DNA from: Nocardioides sp. Kera G14
GTDB lineage: Bacteria > Actinomycetota > Actinomycetes > Propionibacteriales > Nocardioidaceae
Length of the DNA: 64,000 nt
Direction of reading: 5' to 3'
Assembly (NCBI RefSeq): GCF_020715565.1
Contig: NZ_CP085839.1
Location: forward strand, 620,001-684,000
Part shown: positions 10,550-20,030 of the stretch, in pieces
Layout: each line of letters begins with the position of its first letter
Numbering within the stretch: position 1 is the stretch's first letter
The notes under the pieces: generated by a model
Told to the model about the DNA's origin: nothing
Database searches by the model: none
What the model saw: only the letters and a program-made list of their open reading frames with translations
Position numbers and translations under genes: made by a program

Positions 10550-11313
10550 GTAAGCCGCCACCACTGGTCCGCATCCGCAACCTGGGCAAGCACTTCGGGG
10601 TGCATCGCGTCCTGGAGGGCATCGACCTGGACGTGGCGCGCGGCTCGGTCACCGTCCTGCTGGGTCCGTCGGGCTCGGGCAAGTCCACGCTGCTGCGCTG
10701 CATCAACCACCTCGAGCGCCCGGACCACGGCTTCATCGAGGTCGGCGGGAAGCTGATCGGCTTCCGGCGCGACGGTCGGCACCTGCGCGAGCTGCCCGAG
10801 CGTGAGATCACCCGGCAGCGCGCCCGGATCGGCATGGTCTTCCAGCAGTTCAACCTCTTCCCGCACCGCACCGCGTTGGAGAACATCGTCGAGGGACAGC
10901 TGGCTGCCGGCGTACGGCGCAAGGAGGCGGAGGCCCGGGGGAGCGAGCTGCTCGCGCGGGTCGGCCTCGCCGGCCGTGAGGGCGCCTACCCGCGTCAGCT
11001 GTCGGGCGGACAGCAGCAGCGCGTGGCGATCGCCCGTGCGGTCGCGGTGTCGCCGGACCTCATCCTCTTCGACGAGCCGACCAGCGCGTTGGATCCCGAG
11101 ATGGTCGGCGAGGTGCTCGCGGTCATCAAGGACCTCGCCCGCGACGGCCTCACGATGATCGTCGTCACCCACGAGATCGGCTTCGCCCGGGAGGTAGCCG
11201 ACCAGGTCGTCTTCCTCGACGGCGGCCGCATCGTCGAGTCAGGACCGCCGGCCGCGGTCCTCGCGGCCCCCCAGAACGAGCGCGCTCGCGCGTTCCTGTC
11301 CGCGGTCCTGTGA
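10546..11313 (+). CDS. Amino-acid ABC transporter ATP-binding protein
   Basis: A 255-residue ABC ATPase of the polar amino-acid uptake family. Walker [11 protein letters not shown]-loop [15 protein letters not shown], signature [14 protein letters not shown], Walker [16 protein letters not shown] and the H-loop VVTHEIGFA are all intact. The start overlaps the permease stop by four bases. It energises import with the frameshifted permease (9588) and the lipoprotein at 11345. Confidence 0.95.
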   Translation: MSKPPPLVRIRNLGKHFGVHRVLEGIDLDVARGSVTVLLGPSGSGKSTLLRCINHLERPDHGFIEVGGKLIGFRRDGRHLRELPEREITRQRARIGMVFQQFNLFPHRTALENIVEGQLAAGVRRKEAEARGSELLARVGLAGREGAYPRQLSGGQQQRVAIARAVAVSPDLILFDEPTSALDPEMVGEVLAVIKDLARDGLTMIVVTHEIGFAREVADQVVFLDGGRIVESGPPAAVLAAPQNERARAFLSAVL

Positions 11314-11344
11314 CCCGGTCATCCATGGAATCGAAAGGAACACC

Positions 11345-12310
11345 GTGAAGATCACCACGCCGGTCGCGCCGCTCCTCGGGCTGGCCCTCGCCGCCACCCT
11401 CGCCCTCAGCGGATGCGGCAACAGCACCGACGCGCTCTCCGCCGCGGACAAGGAGGTCGGAGGTACGACGACCACCAAGCAGGACGCGATCCCGACCCAG
11501 GACGTCGTCTCCTCGATCCAGACCGACAAGGCCCTGCACGACCGCCTGCCCGCCGAGATCAAGTCCTCGGGCACGCTGTCCCTCGGCACGACCGAGGCGA
11601 CCGGCACCTCCTTCCTCCCACACGGCGGCACCGACGACGCCGGCAAGCAGATCGGCCTCGACGTCGACATCCGCGACGCCGTCGCGAAACTCCTCGGCGT
11701 GAAGCTCGACGTGCAGTTCGGCAGCTTCGAGACGATCGTGCCGGGCACGCAGAACGGCAAGTACAACGTGGGTGAGGGCAACTTCGCCGTCACCTCGGAG
11801 CGGCTCAAGGTCGTCGACTACGCGACCTACCTCAAGGACGGCCAGTCCTTCGTCGCTCCGGCGAGCTCGGACCTCACGAAGGTCTCCGACATCACCGACG
11901 TCTGCGGGAAGTCCATCGCCACCAGCCCCGGCTCGAGCTTCCAGCAGATCCTCGAGTCCAACGCGTCCACGTGCGCCGCAGCGGGCAAGGAGCCCTACAA
12001 GGTCTCCTACTACAAGGACGGCGCGACCATCCTGCTCAGCCTGCAGAACGGCAAGGCCGACCTCTACTTCGGCCCGACCCTGAGCCTGAAGTATCTCGTC
12101 GACCACCAGTCGAACCTGAAGTACCTCGGCGAGCTCAGCCTCACCGACGTCGGCTTCGTCGTCGCCAAGGGCAGTCCGTTGGCCCCGATCCTCGTTGACG
12201 CCGTCAACGAGCTCATCGAGACCGGCGACTACGACAAGATCTTCGACAAGTGGAGCGTGGGCGACATCAAGCTCGCGAAGTCCGAGTTCAACCCCAAGCC
12301 GGCGTTCTGA
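11345..12310 (+). CDS. Amino-acid ABC substrate-binding lipoprotein
   Basis: A 321-residue extracytoplasmic solute-binding protein (family 3). It has a signal peptide with the lipobox LALSGC (cysteine about residue 23), then the SBP_bac_3 pattern: GTLSLGTTEATGTSF, IGLDVDIRDAVAKLLGVKLD, NVGEGNFAVTSERLKVVDYA, and KVSYYKDGATILLSLQNGKADLYFG. GTG 11345 follows AAAGGA. Location with a luciferase-like monooxygenase recalls the Bacillus ytm/ytn cluster for sulfur-containing cysteine derivatives, so an organosulfur amino acid is a plausible ligand; this is inference only. Confidence 0.9.
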   Translation: MKITTPVAPLLGLALAATLALSGCGNSTDALSAADKEVGGTTTTKQDAIPTQDVVSSIQTDKALHDRLPAEIKSSGTLSLGTTEATGTSFLPHGGTDDAGKQIGLDVDIRDAVAKLLGVKLDVQFGSFETIVPGTQNGKYNVGEGNFAVTSERLKVVDYATYLKDGQSFVAPASSDLTKVSDITDVCGKSIATSPGSSFQQILESNASTCAAAGKEPYKVSYYKDGATILLSLQNGKADLYFGPTLSLKYLVDHQSNLKYLGELSLTDVGFVVAKGSPLAPILVDAVNELIETGDYDKIFDKWSVGDIKLAKSEFNPKPAF

Positions 12311-12325
12311 GGCCGGGGTCCGACG

Positions 12326-13462
12326 GTGAGGTTCCAGCTCCTCGACATCCTGCCGCACTTCGTGAACCCGGTGACGGGGCGCGAGGTCAGCACCGATGAG
12401 CGACTCAACCAGGCCCTGACGGCGGCCCGCTACGCCGAGCAGTTCGGGCTCGACGCGGTGGCGATCGGTGAGCGGCATGCGGGCCACGTCATCTCCAGCG
12501 GCGTGACGGTCCTGCTCGGTGCCATCGCGGCGACGACGAGCCGGGTCCGGATCCAGTCCGGTGTCGCGGTGCTCTCCATCCTCGACCCGCTCCGGGTCGC
12601 GGAGGACTACGCCACCGTCGACCAGCTCTCACGCGGCCGGGTCGAGGTGGTGATCGGCAAGGGGAACGAGCTCAAGCAGCTGCCGATGTTCGGCATCGAG
12701 GCGGGCACCCAGTGGGACGCGTTGGCGGAAAAGTACGAGCTGCTCCGCCGGTTGTGGCGCGAAGAGGCCGTCTCCTGGTCGGGCTCCTTCCGCCCGCCGC
12801 TCGACGGTGTCACCTCCCAGCCGCGGCCGTACGCCGGCGCTCCCCGCGTCTGGCACGGCTCAGCCACCACGACGACCTCCGCGAGCCTGGCCGCACGGTG
12901 GGGTGATCCGCTCTTCAGCGCCAATGCCATCCAGCCTCGGGACAACTACACGGTCCTCGTCGACCAGTACCGCCGCGAGTACCTCGAGCACGGGCACGAC
13001 CCGCGGTTCGCGTACGTCGGCGCCGGGGCCGGCTTCCTCTACGTCGCCGACACGACGCAGGAGGCCAAGGAGGCCTTCGGGCCGACGTACGAGCGGATCG
13101 TGGAGTTCTTCAACCAGCCCGGCAACCACACGCCCGGCAACGAGTTCACCTTCGGCTCCATCGAGGACGCCATCGAGCGGGGGCCGGTCCTCGTCGGCTC
13201 GCCCGCCCAGGTGACGGAGAAGATCCTGTGGTTCCACGAGGCCTTCGGCCACGACCTCCAGTCGTTCAGCCTCCCGACCGTGCTGCCGCACGAGCAGCAG
13301 CTGCACATGCTCGAGCGGCTCGCCTCGGAGGTGATCCCGGTCGTCCGCCAGGCCGCGCCCACGACGCTGTGGACCGACGAGGACCCGTACGGCGGCCGCC
13401 CCGCGGCCTACGGGCGAACGGTGGCCGACGCGGCCGCGGAGGTGGAGAAGTCGCGCGCCTGA
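12326..13462 (+). CDS. Luciferase-like FMN-dependent monooxygenase
   Basis: A 378-residue TIM-barrel flavoprotein of the bacterial luciferase superfamily. Family traits are the N-terminal AARYAEQFGLDAVAIGERH, SRVRIQSGVAVLSILDPLRVAEDYATVDQLSRGRVEVVIGKGN, and a C-terminal VGSPAQVTEKILWFHEAFG. It lies 15 bases after the binding protein and so belongs to the importer operon. These enzymes typically oxidise or desulfurise the compound that the linked transporter brings in. Substrate unknown. The GTG start at 12326 is the only one that keeps the N-terminal strand. Confidence 0.85.
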   Translation: MRFQLLDILPHFVNPVTGREVSTDERLNQALTAARYAEQFGLDAVAIGERHAGHVISSGVTVLLGAIAATTSRVRIQSGVAVLSILDPLRVAEDYATVDQLSRGRVEVVIGKGNELKQLPMFGIEAGTQWDALAEKYELLRRLWREEAVSWSGSFRPPLDGVTSQPRPYAGAPRVWHGSATTTTSASLAARWGDPLFSANAIQPRDNYTVLVDQYRREYLEHGHDPRFAYVGAGAGFLYVADTTQEAKEAFGPTYERIVEFFNQPGNHTPGNEFTFGSIEDAIERGPVLVGSPAQVTEKILWFHEAFGHDLQSFSLPTVLPHEQQLHMLERLASEVIPVVRQAAPTTLWTDEDPYGGRPAAYGRTVADAAAEVEKSRA

Positions 13463-13478
13463 GGCTCCCTTCGACGCA

Positions 13479-13517
13479 ACATGCCCGCAACCTCCCGGTG
13501 CGAGGATGCGGGCATGT
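13479..13517 (+). promoter_or_regulatory. Hairpin covering RBS and start codon of ACT-GNAT gene
   Basis: Arms of 11 bases (13479-13489 and 13507-13517) pair perfectly. After an A/A mismatch, CCTC (13491-13494) pairs with GAGG (13502-13505) around a seven-base loop. The right-hand strand contains both the ribosome-binding GAGG and the ATG at 13514, so translation would be blocked while the hairpin is closed. It also stands 16 bases after the monooxygenase stop and could act as a terminator. Confidence 0.7.
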
Positions 13518-14413
13518 CGCTGTGGAGAGTGCGTGGGACGCTTCCCGACCAGCCGGGAACGCTGGCTGCGCTGGCGAACGCCTTCGGTGCGGCGGGGGTC
13601 AACATCCTTGCCCTGCAAGTCTTCCCGGGGCTGGACGAGGTCACCGACGAGATCGTCGTGCGTGCGCCCGACGGTGCCGACATCGAGGGCATCATGGCCA
13701 CCGCGGGTGCGACCGACGTCGTCATCCAGGCCTGCACCGAGGCGGCGCTGACCGACCAGCCGACGCTCTACGTCGAGGCCGCGCGCACGATCCTGCAGCG
13801 GCCGACCTCGTTCCCCGAGGTGGTCGCTCGGCTCTTCGACGCCGAGCCCGACCCGGTCGACGGGAAGATCCAGGAGTTCGCCGAGTTCACCGTCGGGGAC
13901 GTCCAGGTCTCGGTGCACCGCACCGCGCCGTTCACCGACACCGAGCAGGCGCGCGGTGAGGCCATCGCCGGTCTGGTGAGCGACGTGATGGCGCGCACGA
14001 AGGCGACGGCCGCCATGCTCGGCGGCTCCGGTGGTCGCCGGATCGGCGGCGGGATGACGCCGGAGTACGTCGTCGAGGAGTCCGGCGTCGCGGCGGTCGT
14101 CGACGACACGATCGTGGGCCAGGCGCAGATCCTCGCCGCCACGACGAACGAGGACGGTGACGTCGTACGGGCCGTGGACCTGCACGTCGACCCGGCGTGG
14201 CAGCGCCGCGGCATCGGCACCCGGCTGCTGACGGACTCCTCGCGGCTGGCGCACGGCCTCGGCGCCGACGAGATCCTGCTGACCACCCGGGCGGACAACC
14301 AGGCTGTGCTGCCGATGGTGCTCGCCGCGGGCCTGCGCGGCCGGATCCGGATGGCCGGTGACGACCTCACCGTCCGGGTGCCGGTCCGGGATCTGAAACC
14401 GCTCGACCGCTGA
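13514..14413 (+). CDS. ACT-domain and GNAT acetyltransferase fusion protein
   Basis: A 299-residue two-domain protein. Residues 1-70 form an ACT ligand-binding domain (VRGTLPDQPGTLAALANAF and VNILALQVFP), the module that binds amino acids in metabolic enzymes. The C-terminal half is a GNAT acetyltransferase with motif A around VDPAWQRRGIGTRLL. The combination suggests an acetyltransferase controlled by a small ligand, perhaps an amino acid. ATG 13514 follows GAGG and gives an N-terminus that begins directly at the ACT strand; the start lies inside the hairpin at 13479-13517. The gene precedes guaB, which has its own promoter. Substrate unknown. Confidence 0.75.
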   Translation: MSLWRVRGTLPDQPGTLAALANAFGAAGVNILALQVFPGLDEVTDEIVVRAPDGADIEGIMATAGATDVVIQACTEAALTDQPTLYVEAARTILQRPTSFPEVVARLFDAEPDPVDGKIQEFAEFTVGDVQVSVHRTAPFTDTEQARGEAIAGLVSDVMARTKATAAMLGGSGGRRIGGGMTPEYVVEESGVAAVVDDTIVGQAQILAATTNEDGDVVRAVDLHVDPAWQRRGIGTRLLTDSSRLAHGLGADEILLTTRADNQAVLPMVLAAGLRGRIRMAGDDLTVRVPVRDLKPLDR

Positions 14414-14439
14414 ATTCGGAGCGGCCCGGAGGGTCGCCG

Positions 14440-15960
<1,521 letters not shown>

Positions 15961-15963
15961 TCC

Positions 15964-16338
15964 ATGACGCGCGTCGACCAGTGGGTGTGGGCCGTGCGGC
16001 TCGCGCCGTCACGGTCGCAGGCCACTGCGGGCGCCAAGGCCGGTCACATCCGGATCAACGGCGAGCGCGCCAAGCCCTCCCAGACGGTCAAGGTCGGCGA
16101 CGAGGTCCGGGTCTACAACGTCCACGAGAAGCGCGAGCACATCGTGATCGTGCGTGAGCTCCTCGCCAAGAGGGTCGGCGCTCCGATCGCCGTCCTGGCG
16201 TACGACGACCGCACCCCCGCCCTCCCGCCGAAGCCCGAGCGCGTGCTCACCCCCTTCGAGCGTGAGCGCGGCATGGGCCGCCCGACGAAGCGTGACCGGC
16301 GACTTCTGGATCGGCTCCGCTCCGGCGAGTTCGACTGA
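15964..16338 (+). CDS. S4-domain RNA-binding protein, Hsp15-like
   Basis: A 124-residue protein with an N-terminal S4 RNA-binding domain (RVDQWVWAVRLAPSRSQA, then GHIRINGERAKPSQTVKVGDEV), as in the heat-shock protein Hsp15 that binds stalled 50S subunits carrying nascent chains. The C-terminal tail is basic (RPTKRDRRLLDRLRSG). It starts three bases after the guaB stop, so it is cotranscribed with guaB. A role in ribosome rescue is inferred from the family. Confidence 0.82.
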   Translation: MTRVDQWVWAVRLAPSRSQATAGAKAGHIRINGERAKPSQTVKVGDEVRVYNVHEKREHIVIVRELLAKRVGAPIAVLAYDDRTPALPPKPERVLTPFERERGMGRPTKRDRRLLDRLRSGEFD

Positions 16339-16358
16339 CGAACCTTCGCCCCTAGAAT
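16330..16358 (+). promoter_or_regulatory. guaB3 promoter, leaderless
   Basis: TTCGAC (16330-16335) and TAGAAT (16353-16358) are separated by 17 bases. The -10 box ends six bases before the GTG start at 16365, so the transcript probably begins at the start codon. The -35 half lies inside the end of the Hsp15-like gene. Confidence 0.75.
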
Positions 16359-16364
16359 CACGGG

Positions 16365-17474
16365 GTGACTGACATCGAGATCGGCAGGGCCAAGCGCGGG
16401 CGTCGCGCGTACGGGTTCGACGACGTGGCGATCGTGCCCAGCCGTCGCACGCGGGACACCGAGGAGGTCAGCGTCGACTGGCAGATCGACGCCTACCGCT
16501 TCGAGCTGCCGATCCTCGCCGCGCCGATGGACTCCGTGATGTCGCCGGCCACCGCGATCGCGCTCGGCAAGTTCGGCGGCCTCGGCGTACTCAACCTCGA
16601 GGGCATCTGGACGCGCTACGAGTCACCCGAGCCGCTCCTCGAGGAGCTCGCCGACCTGCGCGGTGCCGACGCCACCAAGCGGATGCAGGAGATCTACACC
16701 GAGCCGATCAAGGCCGAGCTGATCAGCCAGCGCCTCAAGGAGATCCGCGACGCCGGCGTCACCGTCGCCGGCGCGCTCTCGCCGCAGCACACCAAGGAGT
16801 TCGCCAAGGCGGTCGTCGACGCCGGCGTCGACATGTTCGTCATCCGCGGCACCACCGTCTCCGCCGAGCACGTGAGCAGCCAGGCCGAGCCGCTCAACCT
16901 CAAGGAGTTCATCTACGAGCTCGACGTCCCGGTGATCGTCGGCGGCTGCGCCACGCACCAGGCGGCCCTGCACCTCATGCGCACCGGCGCGGCCGGTGTG
17001 CTCGTCGGCTTCGGCGGCGGAGCGGCCCACACGACGCGGACCGTGCTCGGCGTCGCCGTACCGATGGCGTCTGCTGTGGCGGACGTGGCCGCGGCACGGA
17101 GGGACTACCTCGACGAGTCGGGCGGTCGCTACGTGCACGTCATCGCAGACGGCTCCATCGGCACCTCGGGTGATCTCGCGAAGGCGATCGCCTGCGGCGC
17201 CGACGCCGTCATGGTCGGCTCGCCCTTCGCGCGAGCCGCCGAGGCGCCCGGCAAGGGCTTCCACTGGGGCTCCGAGGCCCACCACGCCTCGCTCCCGCGC
17301 GGCCAGCGTGTCGAGTTCGAGACCGTCGGCTCGCTCGAGGAGATCCTCTTCGGCCCGAGTTACATGGCCGACGGCACGATGAACCTCATCGGCGCCCTCA
17401 AGCGCGCGATGGCGACGACGGGTTACACCGAGCTCAAGGAGTTCCAGCGGATCGAGGTCGTCGTCAACCGCTGA
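16365..17474 (+). CDS. guaB3: GuaB3-family IMP dehydrogenase-related protein
   Basis: A 369-residue TIM-barrel homologue of IMP dehydrogenase without CBS domains. It begins AKRGRRAYGFDDVAIVPSRRTRD, the GuaB3 signature, followed by PILAAPMDSVMSP and a phosphate site around VHVIADGSIGTSGDLAKAIA. The region of the catalytic IMPDH loop instead reads VLVGFGGGAAHTTRTVLGV, with no cysteine where GuaB has GSICTT. Actinobacteria carry this paralogue next to guaB. Its reaction is not settled for this organism, and the missing cysteine argues against standard IMP dehydrogenase activity. Start is GTG 16365, at the predicted transcription start. Confidence 0.93.
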   Translation: MTDIEIGRAKRGRRAYGFDDVAIVPSRRTRDTEEVSVDWQIDAYRFELPILAAPMDSVMSPATAIALGKFGGLGVLNLEGIWTRYESPEPLLEELADLRGADATKRMQEIYTEPIKAELISQRLKEIRDAGVTVAGALSPQHTKEFAKAVVDAGVDMFVIRGTTVSAEHVSSQAEPLNLKEFIYELDVPVIVGGCATHQAALHLMRTGAAGVLVGFGGGAAHTTRTVLGVAVPMASAVADVAAARRDYLDESGGRYVHVIADGSIGTSGDLAKAIACGADAVMVGSPFARAAEAPGKGFHWGSEAHHASLPRGQRVEFETVGSLEEILFGPSYMADGTMNLIGALKRAMATTGYTELKEFQRIEVVVNR

Positions 17475-17492
17475 CAACCGAAACACGGTTGT
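17474..17492 (+). terminator. Hairpin after guaB3
   Basis: ACAACCG (17474-17480) pairs with CGGTTGT (17486-17492) around AAACA, starting at the last base of the guaB3 stop codon. It is a modest stem, but ends the guaB3 unit before the riboswitch region. Confidence 0.55.
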
Positions 17493-17559
17493 TACGGCCG
17501 GGGGTGCTGACGGAAACCTCCGCCCGCTGAACTTCTTCCGACCCGCCCGAGACGGCGGG

Positions 17560-17670
17560 GCGCCCCTAGGGTTCCGTTCCTGCTCCGGCAGGAGGTCTGG
17601 TCCGAGAGGGGCAGGCGCCGACACGAGGACGTGGCGACGCTCCACGGCGGGACAAAAGCCCGGGAGGCCT
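17560..17670 (+). ncRNA. Guanidine-I (ykkC) riboswitch
   Basis: Three conserved blocks of the guanidine-I class appear in order: CTAGGGTTCCG (17566-17576), CTGGTCCGAGAG (17597-17608) and ACGGCGGGACAAAAGCCCGG (about 17644-17663). This aptamer binds guanidinium and normally switches expression on. Downstream genes encode a transporter and guanidine-breakdown enzymes, as expected for the class. The expression platform follows at 17714-17730. Confidence 0.95.
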
Positions 17671-17713
17671 CATCAGGCCCTTCCGCGCCGCGTTTCCAGT
17701 CGGGAGCTGTCGG

Positions 17714-17730
17714 GCCTTTCACGAAAAGGC
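17714..17730 (+). promoter_or_regulatory. Putative riboswitch expression platform
   Basis: GCCTTT (17714-17719) pairs with AAAGGC (17725-17730) around a CACGA loop. The right arm contains the AAAGG that is the only plausible ribosome-binding sequence for the transporter ATG at 17740, so this hairpin could close the ribosome site when guanidine is absent. Translational control is inferred from base pairing. Confidence 0.55.
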
Positions 17731-17739
17731 GCCGTACCG

Positions 17740-19314
17740 ATGTCAGTCGACTACGACCACACCAGCGCACGCGATCTCTCCACGTTCGGCTATCCGCAGG
17801 AGCTGGTCCGCAAGGTGGGCAGCTATGCCTCCTTCGCGGCCGGGTTCTCCTTCGTGTCGATCATGACCACCGTCTTCCAGCTCTTCGGGCTGGGCTACTC
17901 CTTCGGCGGCACGGCGTTCTTCTGGACCTGGCCGGCCGTCCTCGTCGGCCAGCTCCTGGTAGCGCTCTGCTTCGCCGAGCTCGCGGCCCGCTACCCGATC
18001 TCGGGTGCGATCTACCAGTGGTCGCGCCGCATGGGCGGCTCCGTCGTCGGCTGGTTCGCCGGCTGGACGATGGTCATCGCCCAGACCATCACCATCGCCG
18101 CGGCGGCGATCGCCCTCCAGGTGGTGCTGCCGATCGTCTGGAGCGGCTTCCAGATCATCGGCACCGACACCTCGGTCGCCAGCCGTGACGGTGCCGCCAA
18201 CGCCATCCTGCTCGGCCTGGCCCTGCTCGTGGTGACGACCCTGATCAACGCCTTCAGCGTGAAGCTGACCGCGCGGGTCACGAGCATCGGCGTCACCTGC
18301 GAGCTGATCGGCGTCGCGCTCCTCGTCGTGCTGCTCTTCGGCCACGCCGAGCGCGGCCCGTCGGTGATCGTGCACCACACCAATCTCGACGGCTCGACGG
18401 GATACGTCGTCCCGTTGTTGGTCTCCTCACTGATGGCCGCCTACGTGCTCGTCGGGTTCGACAGTGCCGGTGAGCTCGCCGAGGAGACACACGCCCCACG
18501 ACGTACGACCCCGCGCACGATCATCCGGGCTGTGCTCGCCTCGGGCGTCGGCGGCGCCTTCCTCATCGTCGCGGCCCTGATGGCCGCGCCGAGCCTCGGC
18601 GTCGACGACCTCGGCCTCGGTGGCCTGCCCTACGTGATCACCAGCCAGCTCGGCACCTTCTGGGGCAAGCTGCTCCTGCTGGACGTGGCGTTCGCCGTCA
18701 CCGTCTGCACGCTCGCGATCCAGACGGCCGCGGCGCGGATGTTCTTCTCCATGGCCCGCGACCACGTGCTGCCCTTCTCCAAGCAGCTCTCGAGGGTCTC
18801 GCCGAAGACCGAGGTGCCGGTGCTCGCCACGGTCGTCCCCGGCGTCGGCGCCGCGCTGTTCCTGGTGGTCAACATCGGCAACGCGGGCCTCTTCCTGGCC
18901 CTGTCGAGCGTCTGCATCATGCTGCTCTACATCGCCTACCTGCTGGTGACGGTGCCGCTGCTCAAGGAGCGGCTCGCCGGTCGCTTCCCGACCGGCGGCG
19001 TCGATGAGACGGGCCGGCCGCTCTTCTCCCTGGGCCGCCTCGGCGTGCCGATCAACATCGTGGCGGTGCTCTTCCAGCTCGTCATGGCGTGGAACCTCGG
19101 CTGGCCGAGGGCTGAGGTCTACGACCCGTACGGCGCCGGCTGGGCCGTCCATTACCTGCCGATCCTCGTGCTGGTCGTGACCTACGGCGTGGGCTACGTC
19201 GCCTACCGGGCGCAGAAGCCGGCCTACGAGGCGGCGATCGGGCTGACGCCGGCAGCGTCGTCCCGCGCGGTCGGCGTCGACGGCATCGACGGCCTCGAGG
19301 GAGAGCCGGCGTGA
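17740..19314 (+). CDS. APC-superfamily permease, probable guanidine transporter
   Basis: A 524-residue integral membrane protein with about 12 helices and APC features: SYASFAAGFSFVSIMTTVFQLF in helix 1, the conserved GGTAFFWTWPAVLVGQLLVALCFAELAARYPISGAIYQWS segment spanning helices 2-3, and HAPRRTTPRTIIRAVL in the cytoplasmic loop. APC permeases usually carry amino acids or amines. Here the gene directly follows the guanidine-I riboswitch and overlaps the first breakdown gene by four bases, so guanidine (or a related urea-type compound) is the likely cargo. The polypeptide itself does not prove specificity. Confidence 0.85.
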   Translation: MSVDYDHTSARDLSTFGYPQELVRKVGSYASFAAGFSFVSIMTTVFQLFGLGYSFGGTAFFWTWPAVLVGQLLVALCFAELAARYPISGAIYQWSRRMGGSVVGWFAGWTMVIAQTITIAAAAIALQVVLPIVWSGFQIIGTDTSVASRDGAANAILLGLALLVVTTLINAFSVKLTARVTSIGVTCELIGVALLVVLLFGHAERGPSVIVHHTNLDGSTGYVVPLLVSSLMAAYVLVGFDSAGELAEETHAPRRTTPRTIIRAVLASGVGGAFLIVAALMAAPSLGVDDLGLGGLPYVITSQLGTFWGKLLLLDVAFAVTVCTLAIQTAAARMFFSMARDHVLPFSKQLSRVSPKTEVPVLATVVPGVGAALFLVVNIGNAGLFLALSSVCIMLLYIAYLLVTVPLLKERLAGRFPTGGVDETGRPLFSLGRLGVPINIVAVLFQLVMAWNLGWPRAEVYDPYGAGWAVHYLPILVLVVTYGVGYVAYRAQKPAYEAAIGLTPAASSRAVGVDGIDGLEGEPA

Positions 19315-20030
19315 CCCTCTACAGCCACGACCTTCCCGGAGGGGCGGCCTGGTCGGCGCCCCTCCGGGCCGGTCGGACCCTCACCCTCACCGCCCTGGGC
19401 GACGGCGCCAACGTGTCGCTGCTGCTCTTCAACGCCGCCGGAACCTTCGGGGCCGACCGCATGAACGTCCCGGACACCCTCAAGGCGCAGATGTCGGCGC
19501 GCATCATGGCGCCGATGGTGCTCATGTCCGACCTCGGCCTCGCGCTCGCCTCGGTCACGGCCTCCAGCCTCGACTGGCATGACTGCCTCGGCGGCTTCGG
19601 CCACGACGTCCACCTCGACGCGGGCTCGTCGAGCTACCACGCCGACCGCAACGGTTGGCGTCGCAGCGGGCGCACCGGCCTGGTCAGCGAGCTCACCAAG
19701 AACGGCCTCGACGAGCGCGATCTGCACGCACCGGTCAACCTCTTCAGCCGTGTCGCGATCGACGAGAAGGCCGGTCTGGGCTGGGCTTCCGACCACGCGC
19801 ACGCCGGCGACACCGTCACGCTGCGCACCGAGCTCGACGTCCTCGTCGTCCTCTCCACCGCACCCCATCCGCTCGACACGAGTCCGCTCGACACGGTCGG
19901 CTACGCGCCGGCCGGGGTGCGACTCGATGTCGCCCTCGCCGAGGCCGTCGACCCGGCCACGGACGCGTCCTGGCAGTTCCGCGACGAGAGCGCCCGCGCC
20001 CTCGAGATGAGCAGGAGGCTCCTCGCATGA
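19311..20030 (+). CDS. Urea-amidolyase-associated protein UAAP1 (DUF1989; carboxyguanidine deiminase subunit)
   Basis: A 239-residue DUF1989 protein. GDGANVSLLLFNAAGTFGADRMNVPDTLKAQ is the UAAP1 hallmark, and DWHDCLGGFGHD carries His and Cys residues suited to metal binding. In guanidine-degrading bacteria the UAAP1/UAAP2 pair forms carboxyguanidine deiminase (CgdAB), which turns carboxyguanidine into allophanate and ammonia. GTG 19311 overlaps the transporter stop, and the stop overlaps UAAP2, so all are translationally coupled. Function is assigned from family and context. Confidence 0.88.
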   Translation: MTLYSHDLPGGAAWSAPLRAGRTLTLTALGDGANVSLLLFNAAGTFGADRMNVPDTLKAQMSARIMAPMVLMSDLGLALASVTASSLDWHDCLGGFGHDVHLDAGSSSYHADRNGWRRSGRTGLVSELTKNGLDERDLHAPVNLFSRVAIDEKAGLGWASDHAHAGDTVTLRTELDVLVVLSTAPHPLDTSPLDTVGYAPAGVRLDVALAEAVDPATDASWQFRDESARALEMSRRLLA

